Positions 26,307-35,212 of a stretch of DNA of 64,000 nucleotides are shown here, one piece after another; the first letter of the stretch is position 1, and every line of letters starts with the position of its first letter. The notes below the pieces were generated by a model. The model saw nothing but the letters and a program-made list of their open reading frames with translations, searched no databases and was not told where the DNA came from. The position numbers were made by a program, and so were the translations under genes. Origin of the DNA: Collimonas sp. OK307 (GTDB lineage Bacteria; Pseudomonadota; Gammaproteobacteria; Burkholderiales; Burkholderiaceae_D). The stretch is taken from positions 1 to 64,000 of the forward strand of contig NZ_FOQI01000001.1 of the NCBI RefSeq assembly GCF_900113705.1, written 5' to 3'.

Positions 26307-27319
26307 GCACGCCGCCGACACTGGAAGTGCGCAACCTGCGCACCCATTTTTTTACCCGCGAAGGCGTGCTGCCGGCGGTCGACGATGTGTCGTTACGTCT
26401 GGAGCGCGGCCGCATCCTGGGCCTGGTCGGTGAATCCGGCTCGGGCAAGACCGTTACCGGTTTCTCCATATTGGGCTTGCTGGATCCGCCTGGGCGCGTG
26501 GTTGGCGGCCAGATACTGTTCCAGGGACAGGATCTGCTGACATTGGATAAGCGCGCATTGCGCCAGCTGCAAGGCAACCGCATCGCGATGATTTTCCAGG
26601 ATCCGATGATGACGCTCAACCCGGTGCTGCGGGTCGAGGCGCAAATGATCGACGCCGTACTGGCGCACAGCAAGTGCACCAAGGCGCAGGCGTGGGAGTT
26701 GGCACGCGAGACCTTGGGCATGATGGGCATCGCCAGCCCGGAAGAGGGGCTGCGCGCCTATCCGCATCAGCTATCCGGCGGCATGCGCCAGCGGGTGGCG
26801 ATTGCGATTGCCATGCTGCACAAGCCGGACCTGATCATCGCTGACGAACCGACCACGGCGCTGGACGTGACTATCCAGGCGCAGATTTTGTCCGAAGTAC
26901 AAAACCTGGCACGCCAGCACGGCACGGCGCTGATCTGGATTACCCATGACCTTTCGGTGGTAGCCGGTTTGGCCGATGAGGTCGCCGTCATGTATTCGGG
27001 CCGCATTGTGGAACAAGGCAAGGTATCGGAGGTGCTGGACCAGCCGTTGCATCCTTATACGCAGGGACTGATCGGCAGCCTTCCTAGCAATAACCGGCGC
27101 GGCCAACGCTTACGTCAAATTCCTGGCATGTCGCCGAATCTGCTGCACCTGACATCGGCCTGCGCGTTCGCCGCGCGTTGTGAACGCGCCAGCGAGCTCT
27201 GCCTGCAGCGTCCTGAAACCACCGAGCCGGTCAGCGGCCATCTGTTGCGCTGTTTCCACCCGGCGCTGGCGACAGCAGCAGATACGCTGGCAACCACCGC
27301 GGAGCAACATTATGGATAA
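26303..27319 (+). CDS. Peptide/opine-type ABC transporter ATP-binding protein (DppD-like)
   Basis: The 338-residue ABC ATPase has Walker A GESGSGKT, signature LSGGMRQRVAIA, Walker B LIIADEPTTALD and ITHD. The oligopeptide-type C-terminal extension carries a Cys-containing segment (SACAFAARCERASELC) of the kind used for an iron-sulfur or structural site in this subfamily. ATG 26303 overlaps the permease stop. The open frame further upstream is antisense-like noise over the permease. Confidence 0.93.
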   Translation: MSTPPTLEVRNLRTHFFTREGVLPAVDDVSLRLERGRILGLVGESGSGKTVTGFSILGLLDPPGRVVGGQILFQGQDLLTLDKRALRQLQGNRIAMIFQDPMMTLNPVLRVEAQMIDAVLAHSKCTKAQAWELARETLGMMGIASPEEGLRAYPHQLSGGMRQRVAIAIAMLHKPDLIIADEPTTALDVTIQAQILSEVQNLARQHGTALIWITHDLSVVAGLADEVAVMYSGRIVEQGKVSEVLDQPLHPYTQGLIGSLPSNNRRGQRLRQIPGMSPNLLHLTSACAFAARCERASELCLQRPETTEPVSGHLLRCFHPALATAADTLATTAEQHYG

Positions 27320-28316
27320 ACAGACACCGTTGGTAGAAACCAGACTCGTTGGCAAGCGCTTCGGCGAACGCAAGCCGCGGCCGTTTGAATCTGCACTGCA
27401 GGCGCGCGGCTGGATGCGGCCCGCCGCCGTGACTCAAGCTCTGGATGCCATCGATTTGCATGTCATGCCCGGCGAGGTAGTCGGCCTGGTAGGTGAATCC
27501 GGTTGCGGCAAATCGACGCTGGGACGTATCGTCAGCGGTTTGCTGCCGCCGTCGGCGGGGCAGGTGCTGGTTGACGGCGAAGATCGCCACGGCTTAAGCG
27601 CGCGCAGCGAACACGACGCCCGGTTGAAGATACAGATGATTTTCCAGAATCCCTACGCCAGCCTGAATCCGCGGCTGCGGGTCGATCAGATCGTCGGCGA
27701 AGCGGCGTTGATCCATGGCAAGGTCGATCGCGCAGGGCTTGACGATTATGTTTGCGCCCAACTACAGCGCGCCGGCCTCGATCCGCAACTGCGCGACCGT
27801 TACCCGCATCAGTTCAGCGGTGGCCAGCGCCAGCGTATCGGCATCGCCCGCGCTTTGGCGGTGCAACCGCAGATGCTGGTGTGCGACGAAGCGGTGGCGG
27901 CGCTGGATGTGTCAATCCAGGCGCAGATCCTGAATCTGTTCATGGATCTGCGCGAGCAGCTGGGATTGACTTATCTGTTCATCAGCCATGACCTGGGCGT
28001 GGTCGAGCATGTCTCGGACCGGGTCGTGATCATGTATCTGGGCCGAATTGTCGAGGCAGCGCCGGTCGATGACTTGTTTGCGCGTCCTAATCATCCGTAC
28101 ACCCAGGCCTTGCTGGCCGAAGTGCCGCGGCTGCAGGCGCGCAACAAGCTGTTTACTGCGATCAAGGGTGAAATTCCGAGCCCCTTGCATCCGCCATCCG
28201 GCTGCCACTTTCATCCGCGCTGTCCACATGCCATGCAACGTTGCCGCGAACAAGTGCCGATCTTGAAAGAAATCGCGCTCGGACACCGCAGCGCCTGTCA
28301 TTTGAACGATGTGTGA
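27312..28316 (+). CDS. Peptide/opine-type ABC transporter ATP-binding protein (DppF-like)
   Basis: The 334-residue ABC ATPase has Walker A GESGCGKSTLGR, signature FSGGQRQRIGIARAL, a Walker B in which alanine/valine replace the usual Pro-Thr (LVCDEAVAALDVS), and FISHD. The C-terminal Cys cluster (GCHFHPRCPHAMQRC) is the normal oligopeptide-ABC ending. The modified Walker B (DEAVAALD) still keeps Asp and Glu. The gene overlaps the preceding one by eight bases. Confidence 0.92.
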   Translation: MDKQTPLVETRLVGKRFGERKPRPFESALQARGWMRPAAVTQALDAIDLHVMPGEVVGLVGESGCGKSTLGRIVSGLLPPSAGQVLVDGEDRHGLSARSEHDARLKIQMIFQNPYASLNPRLRVDQIVGEAALIHGKVDRAGLDDYVCAQLQRAGLDPQLRDRYPHQFSGGQRQRIGIARALAVQPQMLVCDEAVAALDVSIQAQILNLFMDLREQLGLTYLFISHDLGVVEHVSDRVVIMYLGRIVEAAPVDDLFARPNHPYTQALLAEVPRLQARNKLFTAIKGEIPSPLHPPSGCHFHPRCPHAMQRCREQVPILKEIALGHRSACHLNDV

Positions 28317-28369
28317 GACGTGACCGATCAACCGATTACTCCCATGAATACCAACCGAGGACGATGCAA

Positions 28370-29950
28370 ATGAAAAAAACGCTTCTTTCCAGCCTGCTGG
28401 CCGTCACTTTGCTGGCTGCAGCCGCCAGCGCTCAAACTCAGGCACAGACGCTGAATATCGCTTTCGCCGATCCCTTGTCGTCGCTCGATCCGCAACTCAA
28501 TAATCATGCCGGCGACCGTTCCGTCGACCTGCATTTCTGGGATCTGCTGGTAGAAAACAATTACAACAAGCTGCAACCCGGTCTGGCCGTGAGCTGGAAG
28601 AATATCGATCCCAAGACTTGGGAGTTCAAGCTGCGCAATAACGTCAAGTGGCAGGATGGCACGCCGTTTACTGCTGCCGACGTGATTTTCTCGTATCAGC
28701 GCGCACGTAGTGTGCCGGGTAGCGTGGCGACTTTCGCCGGTTACTTGCGCACGGTCGAATCGGTGACCGCCAAGGATCCGTTGACGTTGATTATCAAGAC
28801 CAACATCCCTAATCCCGATCTGCCGCTGAACCTGGCGTCGGTGCATATCGTCAGTAAGCATATCGGTGAAAAATCCAGCACCGAGAATTACAACAGCGGC
28901 GTTGCCGAGGTCGGCACCGGCCCGTATAAATTCGTTGCCTACACGCCGGGTGACCGTGTCGTCATGGAGCGCAGCAACGACTATTGGGGCGCCAAGCCAA
29001 TATGGGAAAAGGTTAACTACCGCTACATCAATAATGCCGCTGCACGCACCGCGGCATTGCTGTCCGGCGATGTCGACGTGATCGACAAGGTCTCGGTATC
29101 GGACCTGGCCAAGCTCAAGCAGTCGCCGAACGTCAGGGTTTTTCCTTATAACGGTTTGCGCGTATTGCTGTTGCAACCTAGTTTCCATCAGGGCGCCAAT
29201 CCATACATCACCGATAACAACGGCAAGCCGCTGGAAAAGAATCCGTTGCTCGACGTTCGCGTGCGGCAAGCCATGACGCTGGCGATCAATCGCAAGGCGC
29301 TGGTCGACCGTATCCTGCAAGGTGCGGCTACCGAAGCCAATCAATGGATGCCGGCCGATACCTTCGGCTACAACCCGGACATCAAGAACATTCCCAACGA
29401 TGTCAATCAAGCCAAAAAACTGCTGGCCGAGGCTGGCTTTCCGCAAGGCTTCAAGCTGACTATCCATGTGCCTAACGACCGTTATCCGCAAGCGCCGGAA
29501 ACCGCCCAGGCGATTGCCCAGTTCTGGACCCGTGTCGGCATCAAGACCCAGGTTGAAGTCTTGCCTTGGTCATCTTACGCGGCGCGCGCCAACAAGAACG
29601 AATTCGCAGTCAGCATGTTGGCATGGGGCAATGGCACCGGCGAAGCCAGCTATGCACTGGTGAATGTACTGGCGACCGTGGATGGCAAAAAGGGATTGGG
29701 CGCCTCGAACTGGGGCCATTACAGTAATCCGGCGATAGACAAGGCGCTTACCGATTCCACCGCCGAATTCGATACCGCCAAGCGCGAAGCGATCCTGCGC
29801 CAGGCGGCCAAGATCGTTTCCGACGATGCCGGCGTGATTCCGCTGTATCACTATCAGAATATCTGGGCGGCAAAAAAAGGCCTGAAAGTTACACCGGTCA
29901 GCAGCGATCGCACCACCGCCATGATGGTGACCCAGGACGGGAAGAAATAA
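28370..29950 (+). CDS. Periplasmic substrate-binding protein of the peptide/opine importer (DppA/SBP family 5)
   Basis: The 526-residue binding protein has a Sec signal peptide (MKKTLLSSLLAVTLLAAAASAQTQA). The mature protein shows the SBP_bac_5 signature near LEPGLAVSW-like LQPGLAVSWKNIDPKTWEFKLR and VKWQDGTPFTAADVIFS. ATG 28370 is nine bases past GAGG and preferred over the ATG at 28364. With the two permeases and two ATPases it makes a complete importer. Its family (KPN_01854-like, from memory) often sits with the two CMD proteins found downstream. Confidence 0.92.
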   Translation: MKKTLLSSLLAVTLLAAAASAQTQAQTLNIAFADPLSSLDPQLNNHAGDRSVDLHFWDLLVENNYNKLQPGLAVSWKNIDPKTWEFKLRNNVKWQDGTPFTAADVIFSYQRARSVPGSVATFAGYLRTVESVTAKDPLTLIIKTNIPNPDLPLNLASVHIVSKHIGEKSSTENYNSGVAEVGTGPYKFVAYTPGDRVVMERSNDYWGAKPIWEKVNYRYINNAAARTAALLSGDVDVIDKVSVSDLAKLKQSPNVRVFPYNGLRVLLLQPSFHQGANPYITDNNGKPLEKNPLLDVRVRQAMTLAINRKALVDRILQGAATEANQWMPADTFGYNPDIKNIPNDVNQAKKLLAEAGFPQGFKLTIHVPNDRYPQAPETAQAIAQFWTRVGIKTQVEVLPWSSYAARANKNEFAVSMLAWGNGTGEASYALVNVLATVDGKKGLGASNWGHYSNPAIDKALTDSTAEFDTAKREAILRQAAKIVSDDAGVIPLYHYQNIWAAKKGLKVTPVSSDRTTAMMVTQDGKK

Positions 29951-29951
29951 G

Positions 29952-31256
29952 ATGCTTGAACTAAGCGTCACGCCGTCTGACGACCTGATCGACGTTCCGC
30001 GCCGCATCGTCTTCAGCGGCGCTGTCCCTGGCGAACTGGTGGAGATCAGCAGCCGCACGCTGCGCGCGGGCATTTCCTGGCGCAGCCGTGCCCGCTTTGT
30101 AGCCGACGCCCAGGGGCAGGTGGATCTGACGCTGGCGGCAGCGGTCGACGGCGACTATCCGGGCGTTTCGGCGATGGGCTTGTTATGGTCGCAAGCGCCG
30201 GAGCAGGCCGGGCGCCGTGAAGTGTTCAACACCGATGTCCAGCAACCGCTCGTTACCGTCTTGCTTGCCACGGTGGCCGATGGCAGTGTCTCCGCCGAGC
30301 TGGTGCAACGCCTGTGCGGGGAAGGGGTGGTACGTCGCCCATTACGCGAAGAGGGGCTGGTCGGCACGTTGTTCCTGCCGGCCGGCGAGGGCCCGCATCC
30401 GGCAGTAATGATACTCAACGGCTCCGGCGGCGGCATCAACGAGGCACGCGCAGCTTTGTACGCATCGCGCGGTTATGCGGCTTTGGCGTTGGCGTATTTC
30501 AAGGCGCCCGGTCTGTCGGACTATATTTCCAACACACCTCTGGAATATTTTCAGAGAGGCCTCGACTGGATAAGGCGCAACGTCAAGCCTAAGTCGGATT
30601 TCGTCGCCATCAGCGGCCAGTCGCGTGGCGGCGAACTGGTATTGCTGCTCGGCGCCACCTTCCCGCAACAAGTGTCGGCGGTTCTGGCCTACGTGCCGAG
30701 TGCTTTGGTGCATAGCGGGCAAAACGCCGCCGATCCGGCAATCGGGCGCGAAGGGCCGACCTGGCTCCTGGGTGGCAAGCCTTTACCGCATCAATGGGAA
30801 AACAATCGCACCGCCAGCTGGCTGCCGTTCGACCAGGGCCCGCCGCCACATCGTCACACGCTGGCGATGCTAACTGCCTTGCAGGATGAGGAAGCGGTTC
30901 AGCGGGCACGTATCCCGGTGGAGAAACTCCAGGCGCCGGTATTGCTGCTGTCAGCCGGCGATGACGGTTCCTGGCCGTCCAGCGTGTATGCCCGTATGGT
31001 CAGAGACAAGCTGCAAGAGGTGGCGCATCCGTATCCGGTCGAATGGCAGGACTATCCGGATGGGGGGCATGCAATCCTGTTTCCGTACGTCCCGACCACC
31101 CAGCTGAGCTATGCCCACCCGGTCTCGGGACGGATCAGCACCGGTGGCGGCCAGCCGGCGCCAAATGCCGAAGCCGACCGCCATTCCTGGCAACAGGCAC
31201 TGGCGTTCCTGCAACGCGCGGTCGCTGCGCACACATCTAAAAAGGAAAACTCATGA
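29952..31256 (+). CDS. Acyl-CoA thioesterase/bile-acid-CoA acyltransferase-like hydrolase (BAAT family)
   Basis: The 434-residue protein has the N-terminal beta-sandwich Bile_Hydr_Trans domain (residues about 10-130) and a C-terminal alpha/beta-hydrolase domain. Nucleophile elbow GQSRGGE has Ser where BAAT often has Cys; the catalytic His is probably in YPDGGHAILF and the acid in SAGDDGSW. The family acts on acyl-CoA thioesters or acyl transfers. ATG 29952 follows the binding-protein stop by one base. Its position in an importer operon suggests hydrolysis of an activated or amide-linked substrate. Confidence 0.83.
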   Translation: MLELSVTPSDDLIDVPRRIVFSGAVPGELVEISSRTLRAGISWRSRARFVADAQGQVDLTLAAAVDGDYPGVSAMGLLWSQAPEQAGRREVFNTDVQQPLVTVLLATVADGSVSAELVQRLCGEGVVRRPLREEGLVGTLFLPAGEGPHPAVMILNGSGGGINEARAALYASRGYAALALAYFKAPGLSDYISNTPLEYFQRGLDWIRRNVKPKSDFVAISGQSRGGELVLLLGATFPQQVSAVLAYVPSALVHSGQNAADPAIGREGPTWLLGGKPLPHQWENNRTASWLPFDQGPPPHRHTLAMLTALQDEEAVQRARIPVEKLQAPVLLLSAGDDGSWPSSVYARMVRDKLQEVAHPYPVEWQDYPDGGHAILFPYVPTTQLSYAHPVSGRISTGGGQPAPNAEADRHSWQQALAFLQRAVAAHTSKKENS

Positions 31257-31804
31257 CGACGCAAACATACGACATCGGAAATGATGTCATCGATCAGCTG
31301 GTCGGCTTGCAGCCGGGCAGCAGCACCCACGCTCTGCGCTATCAGCGCGAAAAGGTTGCCGTTGCGACGCAAGGTAGCTACGACACACTGTTCGATCCGG
31401 CATTGGCTGATATCGGCCTGGACGAACGGCTGCTGGTGGCGCTATATGCCTGCCGCCTCAGCGGTGCGAGCGATCTGGCAGGGCATTACCGCGAGCGGCT
31501 GGTGTCGCAGGCTGTAGATGTGCAGGAATTGACAGCCGCGTCGGAAGGGCAGCCGGAACAACTGCCGGCCGGCCGCATGCGCGCCATGCTGATCTATACG
31601 CGCGCGTTGACGCAACGTCCGGTCGAGGGTGATCAGGAAGCACTGAAGAGCTTACCCGCCGCCGGCATCAGCACGCCAGCAGTGGTGGCGCTGTCGCAAC
31701 TGATTGCTTTCATTTCATATCAAGTGCGCGTGGTTGCCGGGTTGAAAGCCATGGAACTGGCCACGAAATTGGCCACACCGTCGTTGTCCAAGGAGCTCGC
31801 ATGA
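31253..31804 (+). CDS. CMD/AhpD-like protein of the Avi_7170 type
   Basis: The 183-residue helical protein of the AhpD/carboxymuconolactone-decarboxylase superfamily has a DERLLVALYACRLSGASDLAGHYRERL core. The redox pair of classical AhpD is not present as CxxC, so peroxidase activity is doubtful. The ATG overlaps the BAAT-like stop (ATGA). From memory, this protein and the next one form a conserved neighbour pair with peptide-type ABC importers. Confidence 0.8.
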   Translation: MTTQTYDIGNDVIDQLVGLQPGSSTHALRYQREKVAVATQGSYDTLFDPALADIGLDERLLVALYACRLSGASDLAGHYRERLVSQAVDVQELTAASEGQPEQLPAGRMRAMLIYTRALTQRPVEGDQEALKSLPAAGISTPAVVALSQLIAFISYQVRVVAGLKAMELATKLATPSLSKELA

Positions 31805-32385
31805 ACACGATCATCAAGTCGCATGGATTTACCAATGAAGTACTGGACTGGAAAGCATGGCTGGACGTGATCGATATCGAGAACGCCACCGCCGACCAGA
31901 TCAAGGTGCTGGAAGAAAGTCATCCCAAGGCCAAAGTGTCGGACTATTACCTGTTCCTCGGCCACCAGCCGGATATCCTGCGCCAGCGTTCGGTGGCTTT
32001 CAATGCCATCATGTACGCGCCGGGCGGCATGTCGCGGGCCGAGCGCGAGCTGGGTGCGATGGTGGTCTCGCGTATCAACGGCTGCGTCTACTGCGCATCG
32101 GTCCACGCGCAACGCTTCGAGCAGCTGGCAAAACGTAACGACACCGTGCAACAGGTTTTCGACGATCCGTACCAAGCCGGAATCAATGCGCGCGAGCAGG
32201 CGATTTCGAAATTCTCAGCCGAACTCACCAATACGCCTGGCGAACTGAGTGCCGCCAACGTCCAGGCACTGCAAGAAGCTGGTTTGACCGAATTGGAAAT
32301 CCTCGACCTGATTCACTCGGTGGCAATTTTTGCATGGGCCAACCGGTTGATGCTGAATCTGGGTGAGCCGGTGTTTCCAGCTTAA
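31801..32385 (+). CDS. Alkylhydroperoxidase-domain protein of the Avi_7169 type (AhpD-like)
   Basis: The 194-residue protein has the AhpD redox motif CVYCASVH near residues 97-104 (CxxC followed by the conserved His). The family reduces peroxides or handles related thiol chemistry. It overlaps the preceding gene (ATGA). It ends nine bases before the convergent LysR stop. Confidence 0.84.
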   Translation: MNTIIKSHGFTNEVLDWKAWLDVIDIENATADQIKVLEESHPKAKVSDYYLFLGHQPDILRQRSVAFNAIMYAPGGMSRAERELGAMVVSRINGCVYCASVHAQRFEQLAKRNDTVQQVFDDPYQAGINAREQAISKFSAELTNTPGELSAANVQALQEAGLTELEILDLIHSVAIFAWANRLMLNLGEPVFPA

Positions 32386-32394
32386 ATTTTCGCA

Positions 32395-33357
32395 TTAAAA
32401 CAAATCTACGGCTGATCTCCCTTTGACTTTCAAACCGATCTCGTCAGTATCGACTTCATCGGTTTGAAACAAATCGGAGAAGTCGCAGCATTCCTGCGCC
32501 AGCATGATGATCGACGAAATGAAAACGCTTTTGCGCTCACCCCGGTAGAGGGCGACATAGGAAATCTCCGGTAGAGCGGGGGAGGTTTGCACAATTTCGA
32601 GTGCGCCTCGCTCTACCAAAGAACTCAGGCATTGCTCTGGCAGGTAGCTGACCCCCAGTCCCGATACCGTCAATCCGATCAGCGCAACCAGACTATTGCA
32701 ACTGATTGAGTTGGCGGAAGAAATGGTCTGGGATTTGAACCAGCGGTCATAAATGATTCCGGTCCCCGACATATTGCCTTGCGTCAGGATCGTGTGTGAC
32801 GCCAGTTCGTGCATTCGCAATACGCGCGATGTGGGCAGCAAACCAGGTTTGCACATCCAGACGCTCCTGACCATGGCCAACGGTATCAGGGAAAACCTGG
32901 CTTCCGCAAAAGCGTCGGGAGTGATGATGATATCGACTTCATCGGCCAATAACTTGTCGCGCAAATTTACACTCAGGTCGACATCGGGTTCGATCACCAC
33001 TTTGGGGTAATGCGTACGGACCAGCCGCACCAAACGAGGGAGCCAGGTCATGGCAGTCAACTCGGTGACCCCAATCCGTAATCGTCTTTCCACGATCTCC
33101 GGCGTGCTGAACTGCTCGATCGCCAAATCCCGTTGCTCCAGCAGGCGCTTGGCGATGAGCAACATTTCTTCCCCTTTTTCCGATAATCGCGCCTGCCGGT
33201 AATTACGGTCGAACAGTTCTGTGCTGAGAGCCGATTCGAGTTCTTTTATGCGTTTGGATATCGCTGACTGCGTGGTGTTGAGATGCCTGGAGGCAGCTTC
33301 GAAACCACCTAGCTGCGCTATCCAGTAGATAGCTTCCAGTTGCTTGAAGGAAAACAT
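32395..33357 (-). CDS. LysR-family regulator between the two importer clusters
   Basis: The 320-residue protein has a LysR helix-turn-helix (residues 1-60, with AASRHLNTTQSAISKRIKELES) and an effector domain. It is convergent with the CMD genes and divergent from the GltI-like gene, so it is more likely the regulator of the glutamate-type importer. The last 25 residues are acidic (TDEVDTDEIG), unusual in LysR proteins. Confidence 0.86.
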   Translation of the reverse strand: MFSFKQLEAIYWIAQLGGFEAASRHLNTTQSAISKRIKELESALSTELFDRNYRQARLSEKGEEMLLIAKRLLEQRDLAIEQFSTPEIVERRLRIGVTELTAMTWLPRLVRLVRTHYPKVVIEPDVDLSVNLRDKLLADEVDIIITPDAFAEARFSLIPLAMVRSVWMCKPGLLPTSRVLRMHELASHTILTQGNMSGTGIIYDRWFKSQTISSANSISCNSLVALIGLTVSGLGVSYLPEQCLSSLVERGALEIVQTSPALPEISYVALYRGERKSVFISSIIMLAQECCDFSDLFQTDEVDTDEIGLKVKGRSAVDLF

Positions 33358-33377
33358 GGCTATTCATCTCCTGTGTT

Positions 33378-33397
33378 TGATCACGTATATTAGATCA
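33378..33397. promoter_or_regulatory. Repeat in the LysR/GltI divergent region
   Basis: TGATC (33378-33382) and GATCA (33393-33397) form an inverted repeat; GATCAC also recurs directly with 15-base period. It lies 21 bases before the LysR start and is an operator candidate. Confidence 0.35.
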
Positions 33398-33607
33398 CCA
33401 TTGCATCACTTAAAGCGATGATAATTCATAATTAAATATCGCTTTTTTATATTATTGCGACATTCTATTATTCCCATATCGATAAACGCTTCGTGACAAG
33501 GAGCCCTGCGGGGGCGGGGACGCCTGGTTTATCTATTTGGCTTATTTAGTTAGCTTAATTGTTCGAATCATTTATCCACCATAAATCGACTTTAAACGGG
33601 AGACTTC

Positions 33608-34429
33608 ATGTTTAACATCAAAAGCGCCACCTTGATTGCCACTGTTTTATCGGTTTTCAGCGCTTCGGCGTCAGCAGACCAACTTGCCGACATCAAGCAA
33701 AAGGGCACTCTCGTTTGCGGCACTCTCGGGACTGCTGAACCGTTTAGTTTCCCTAATCCGACTACCCGCGAGGTACAGGGTTACGACGTGGATTTTTGCA
33801 AGGCCGTTGCCAAGAACCTGGGCGTGAAACTTGAACTGAAGCTCATCTCCGTCGCCGCCCGTATCCCGGAACTCCAGCAAAACCGGGTCGACCTGCTTGC
33901 CGCCAATCTTGGCTGGACAGCGGAACGTGCTCAACAAATCGCCTATAGCGATAGCTATTACGTCAGCTTGACCAAGGTCGCCACGAAACGGTCCGATGGT
34001 TACAAGACGCCGTCAGACCTCGCCGGCAAGCGGGTCAGCGCACCCAAGGGCTCTACCTCTGAAATGGCAGTCCGGTCCGCCATCCCAACTGCTACAACAG
34101 TGACCTTCCAAGATCCGCCAGCCGCTTTTATGGCCATGCAGCAAGGCAAGGTCGATGGTTTTGCGGTCTCTGAATTGATGCTGCTCAAGTTCAAGCAACA
34201 GACTGAAACCACCACAACCCCGATCGACATCCTCGAACCAGCAGTGCTAAACGAGGCATGGGGGATCGGCATGCGTAAAGACGAGGCAGCGTTCATAAAG
34301 CAGGTAAACAGTACGCTTGAATCGATGGAGAAATCCGGTGAAGCGGCTCAGATCTTCGACAAGTGGCTTGGCGCTAACACACCGTACAAGCTGCACCGCG
34401 GCTTCAAAATCGCACCGATCAAGGGTTAA
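33608..34429 (+). CDS. gltI: Periplasmic amino-acid-binding protein (GltI-like)
   Basis: The 273-residue SBP family 3 protein has a Sec signal peptide (MFNIKSATLIATVLSVFSASASA). The mature N-terminus has DQLADIKQKGTLVCGTLGTAEPFSF, and the binding lobe has VQGYDVDFCKAVAKNLG. It belongs to the polar/acidic amino-acid group (glutamate/aspartate or similar). The GGGAGA site precedes the ATG. It heads a four-gene importer. Confidence 0.92.
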   Translation: MFNIKSATLIATVLSVFSASASADQLADIKQKGTLVCGTLGTAEPFSFPNPTTREVQGYDVDFCKAVAKNLGVKLELKLISVAARIPELQQNRVDLLAANLGWTAERAQQIAYSDSYYVSLTKVATKRSDGYKTPSDLAGKRVSAPKGSTSEMAVRSAIPTATTVTFQDPPAAFMAMQQGKVDGFAVSELMLLKFKQQTETTTTPIDILEPAVLNEAWGIGMRKDEAAFIKQVNSTLESMEKSGEAAQIFDKWLGANTPYKLHRGFKIAPIKG

Positions 34430-34458
34430 TCCCGTACCTGGGGCAATCTCGCAATCAT

Positions 34459-34483
34459 AGCGATCCCGCATTGCGGGATCGCT
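34459..34483 (+). terminator. Intra-operon hairpin between gltI- and gltJ-like genes
   Basis: AGCGATCCCGCA is followed immediately by its perfect inverse. There is no T run after it. Such hairpins after binding-protein genes protect the 3' end of the upstream mRNA and give more binding protein than permease. Confidence 0.6.
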
Positions 34484-34511
34484 GCAGGTTATTTCATAAG
34501 GCCTCTTTTCC

Positions 34512-35210
34512 ATGAACCTGAAGCTTGATTTTTCGATCTTGCTGGACGAAGCGTATCGGCGATGGATCGTTGAGGGTGTCAGTACGATGCTTCAGCTAAC
34601 CGCTTTTGCGTGGGTGCTGGCAATGGCGCTCGGAACACTGTTGGCGCTGATCCGCATGACGCAAAACCGGTGGGCCGAGCGTGCTGTTTCAGTCTATGTG
34701 GAGTACCACCGCAACGTACCGATGCTGGTGCAGATATTCATATGGTATTTCGGCGTACCGACCTTGCTGCCTCTCTCCGTCCAGCACTGGATTAACGCCC
34801 AGCACAGCGAATTCATTTTCGCGTTCATCGCCGTTGGCACCTGCATGGCGGCTTACATGTCCGAAGATATCCGAAGCGGGATTCGCTCCATACCGAAATC
34901 GCAGCTGGAAGCTTCACGCGCGTTGGGATTGAGTTATCTGAAAGCGTTTCGCCTGATCATCCTGCCGCAAGCAGTGCGTATTGCGTTGCCGACGCTGATC
35001 AGCCACACCGTGCTGTTGTTCAAGAATACCAGCCTGGCAATGGCCATCGGCGTCGCCGAGCTGACTTATGCCACACGCGAAATTGAAGCCCAGTCGTTCA
35101 AGACTGTCGAAATCTATATTGTGGCTACTTCCATCTATCTCGCGATATCGCTGTTGATCATGGCAGCTGGCGCAGGACTTCAACATCACTACCGCATCAA
35201 GGCCAGGTAA
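34512..35210 (+). CDS. gltJ: Amino-acid ABC permease (GltJ-like)
   Basis: The 232-residue HisM-type permease has five or six hydrophobic segments, with the coupling loop SQLEASRALGLSYLKAFRLIILPQAVRIALP. It pairs with the next permease. The acidic amino-acid group is inferred from the binding protein and from gene order. Confidence 0.9.
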   Translation: MNLKLDFSILLDEAYRRWIVEGVSTMLQLTAFAWVLAMALGTLLALIRMTQNRWAERAVSVYVEYHRNVPMLVQIFIWYFGVPTLLPLSVQHWINAQHSEFIFAFIAVGTCMAAYMSEDIRSGIRSIPKSQLEASRALGLSYLKAFRLIILPQAVRIALPTLISHTVLLFKNTSLAMAIGVAELTYATREIEAQSFKTVEIYIVATSIYLAISLLIMAAGAGLQHHYRIKAR

Positions 35211-35212
35211 TC

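Noticed and set aside
28328-29491. A 387-codon open frame opposite the peptide-binding protein
   Set aside because: It opposes a clear signal-peptide-bearing binding protein and has no recognisable domains.
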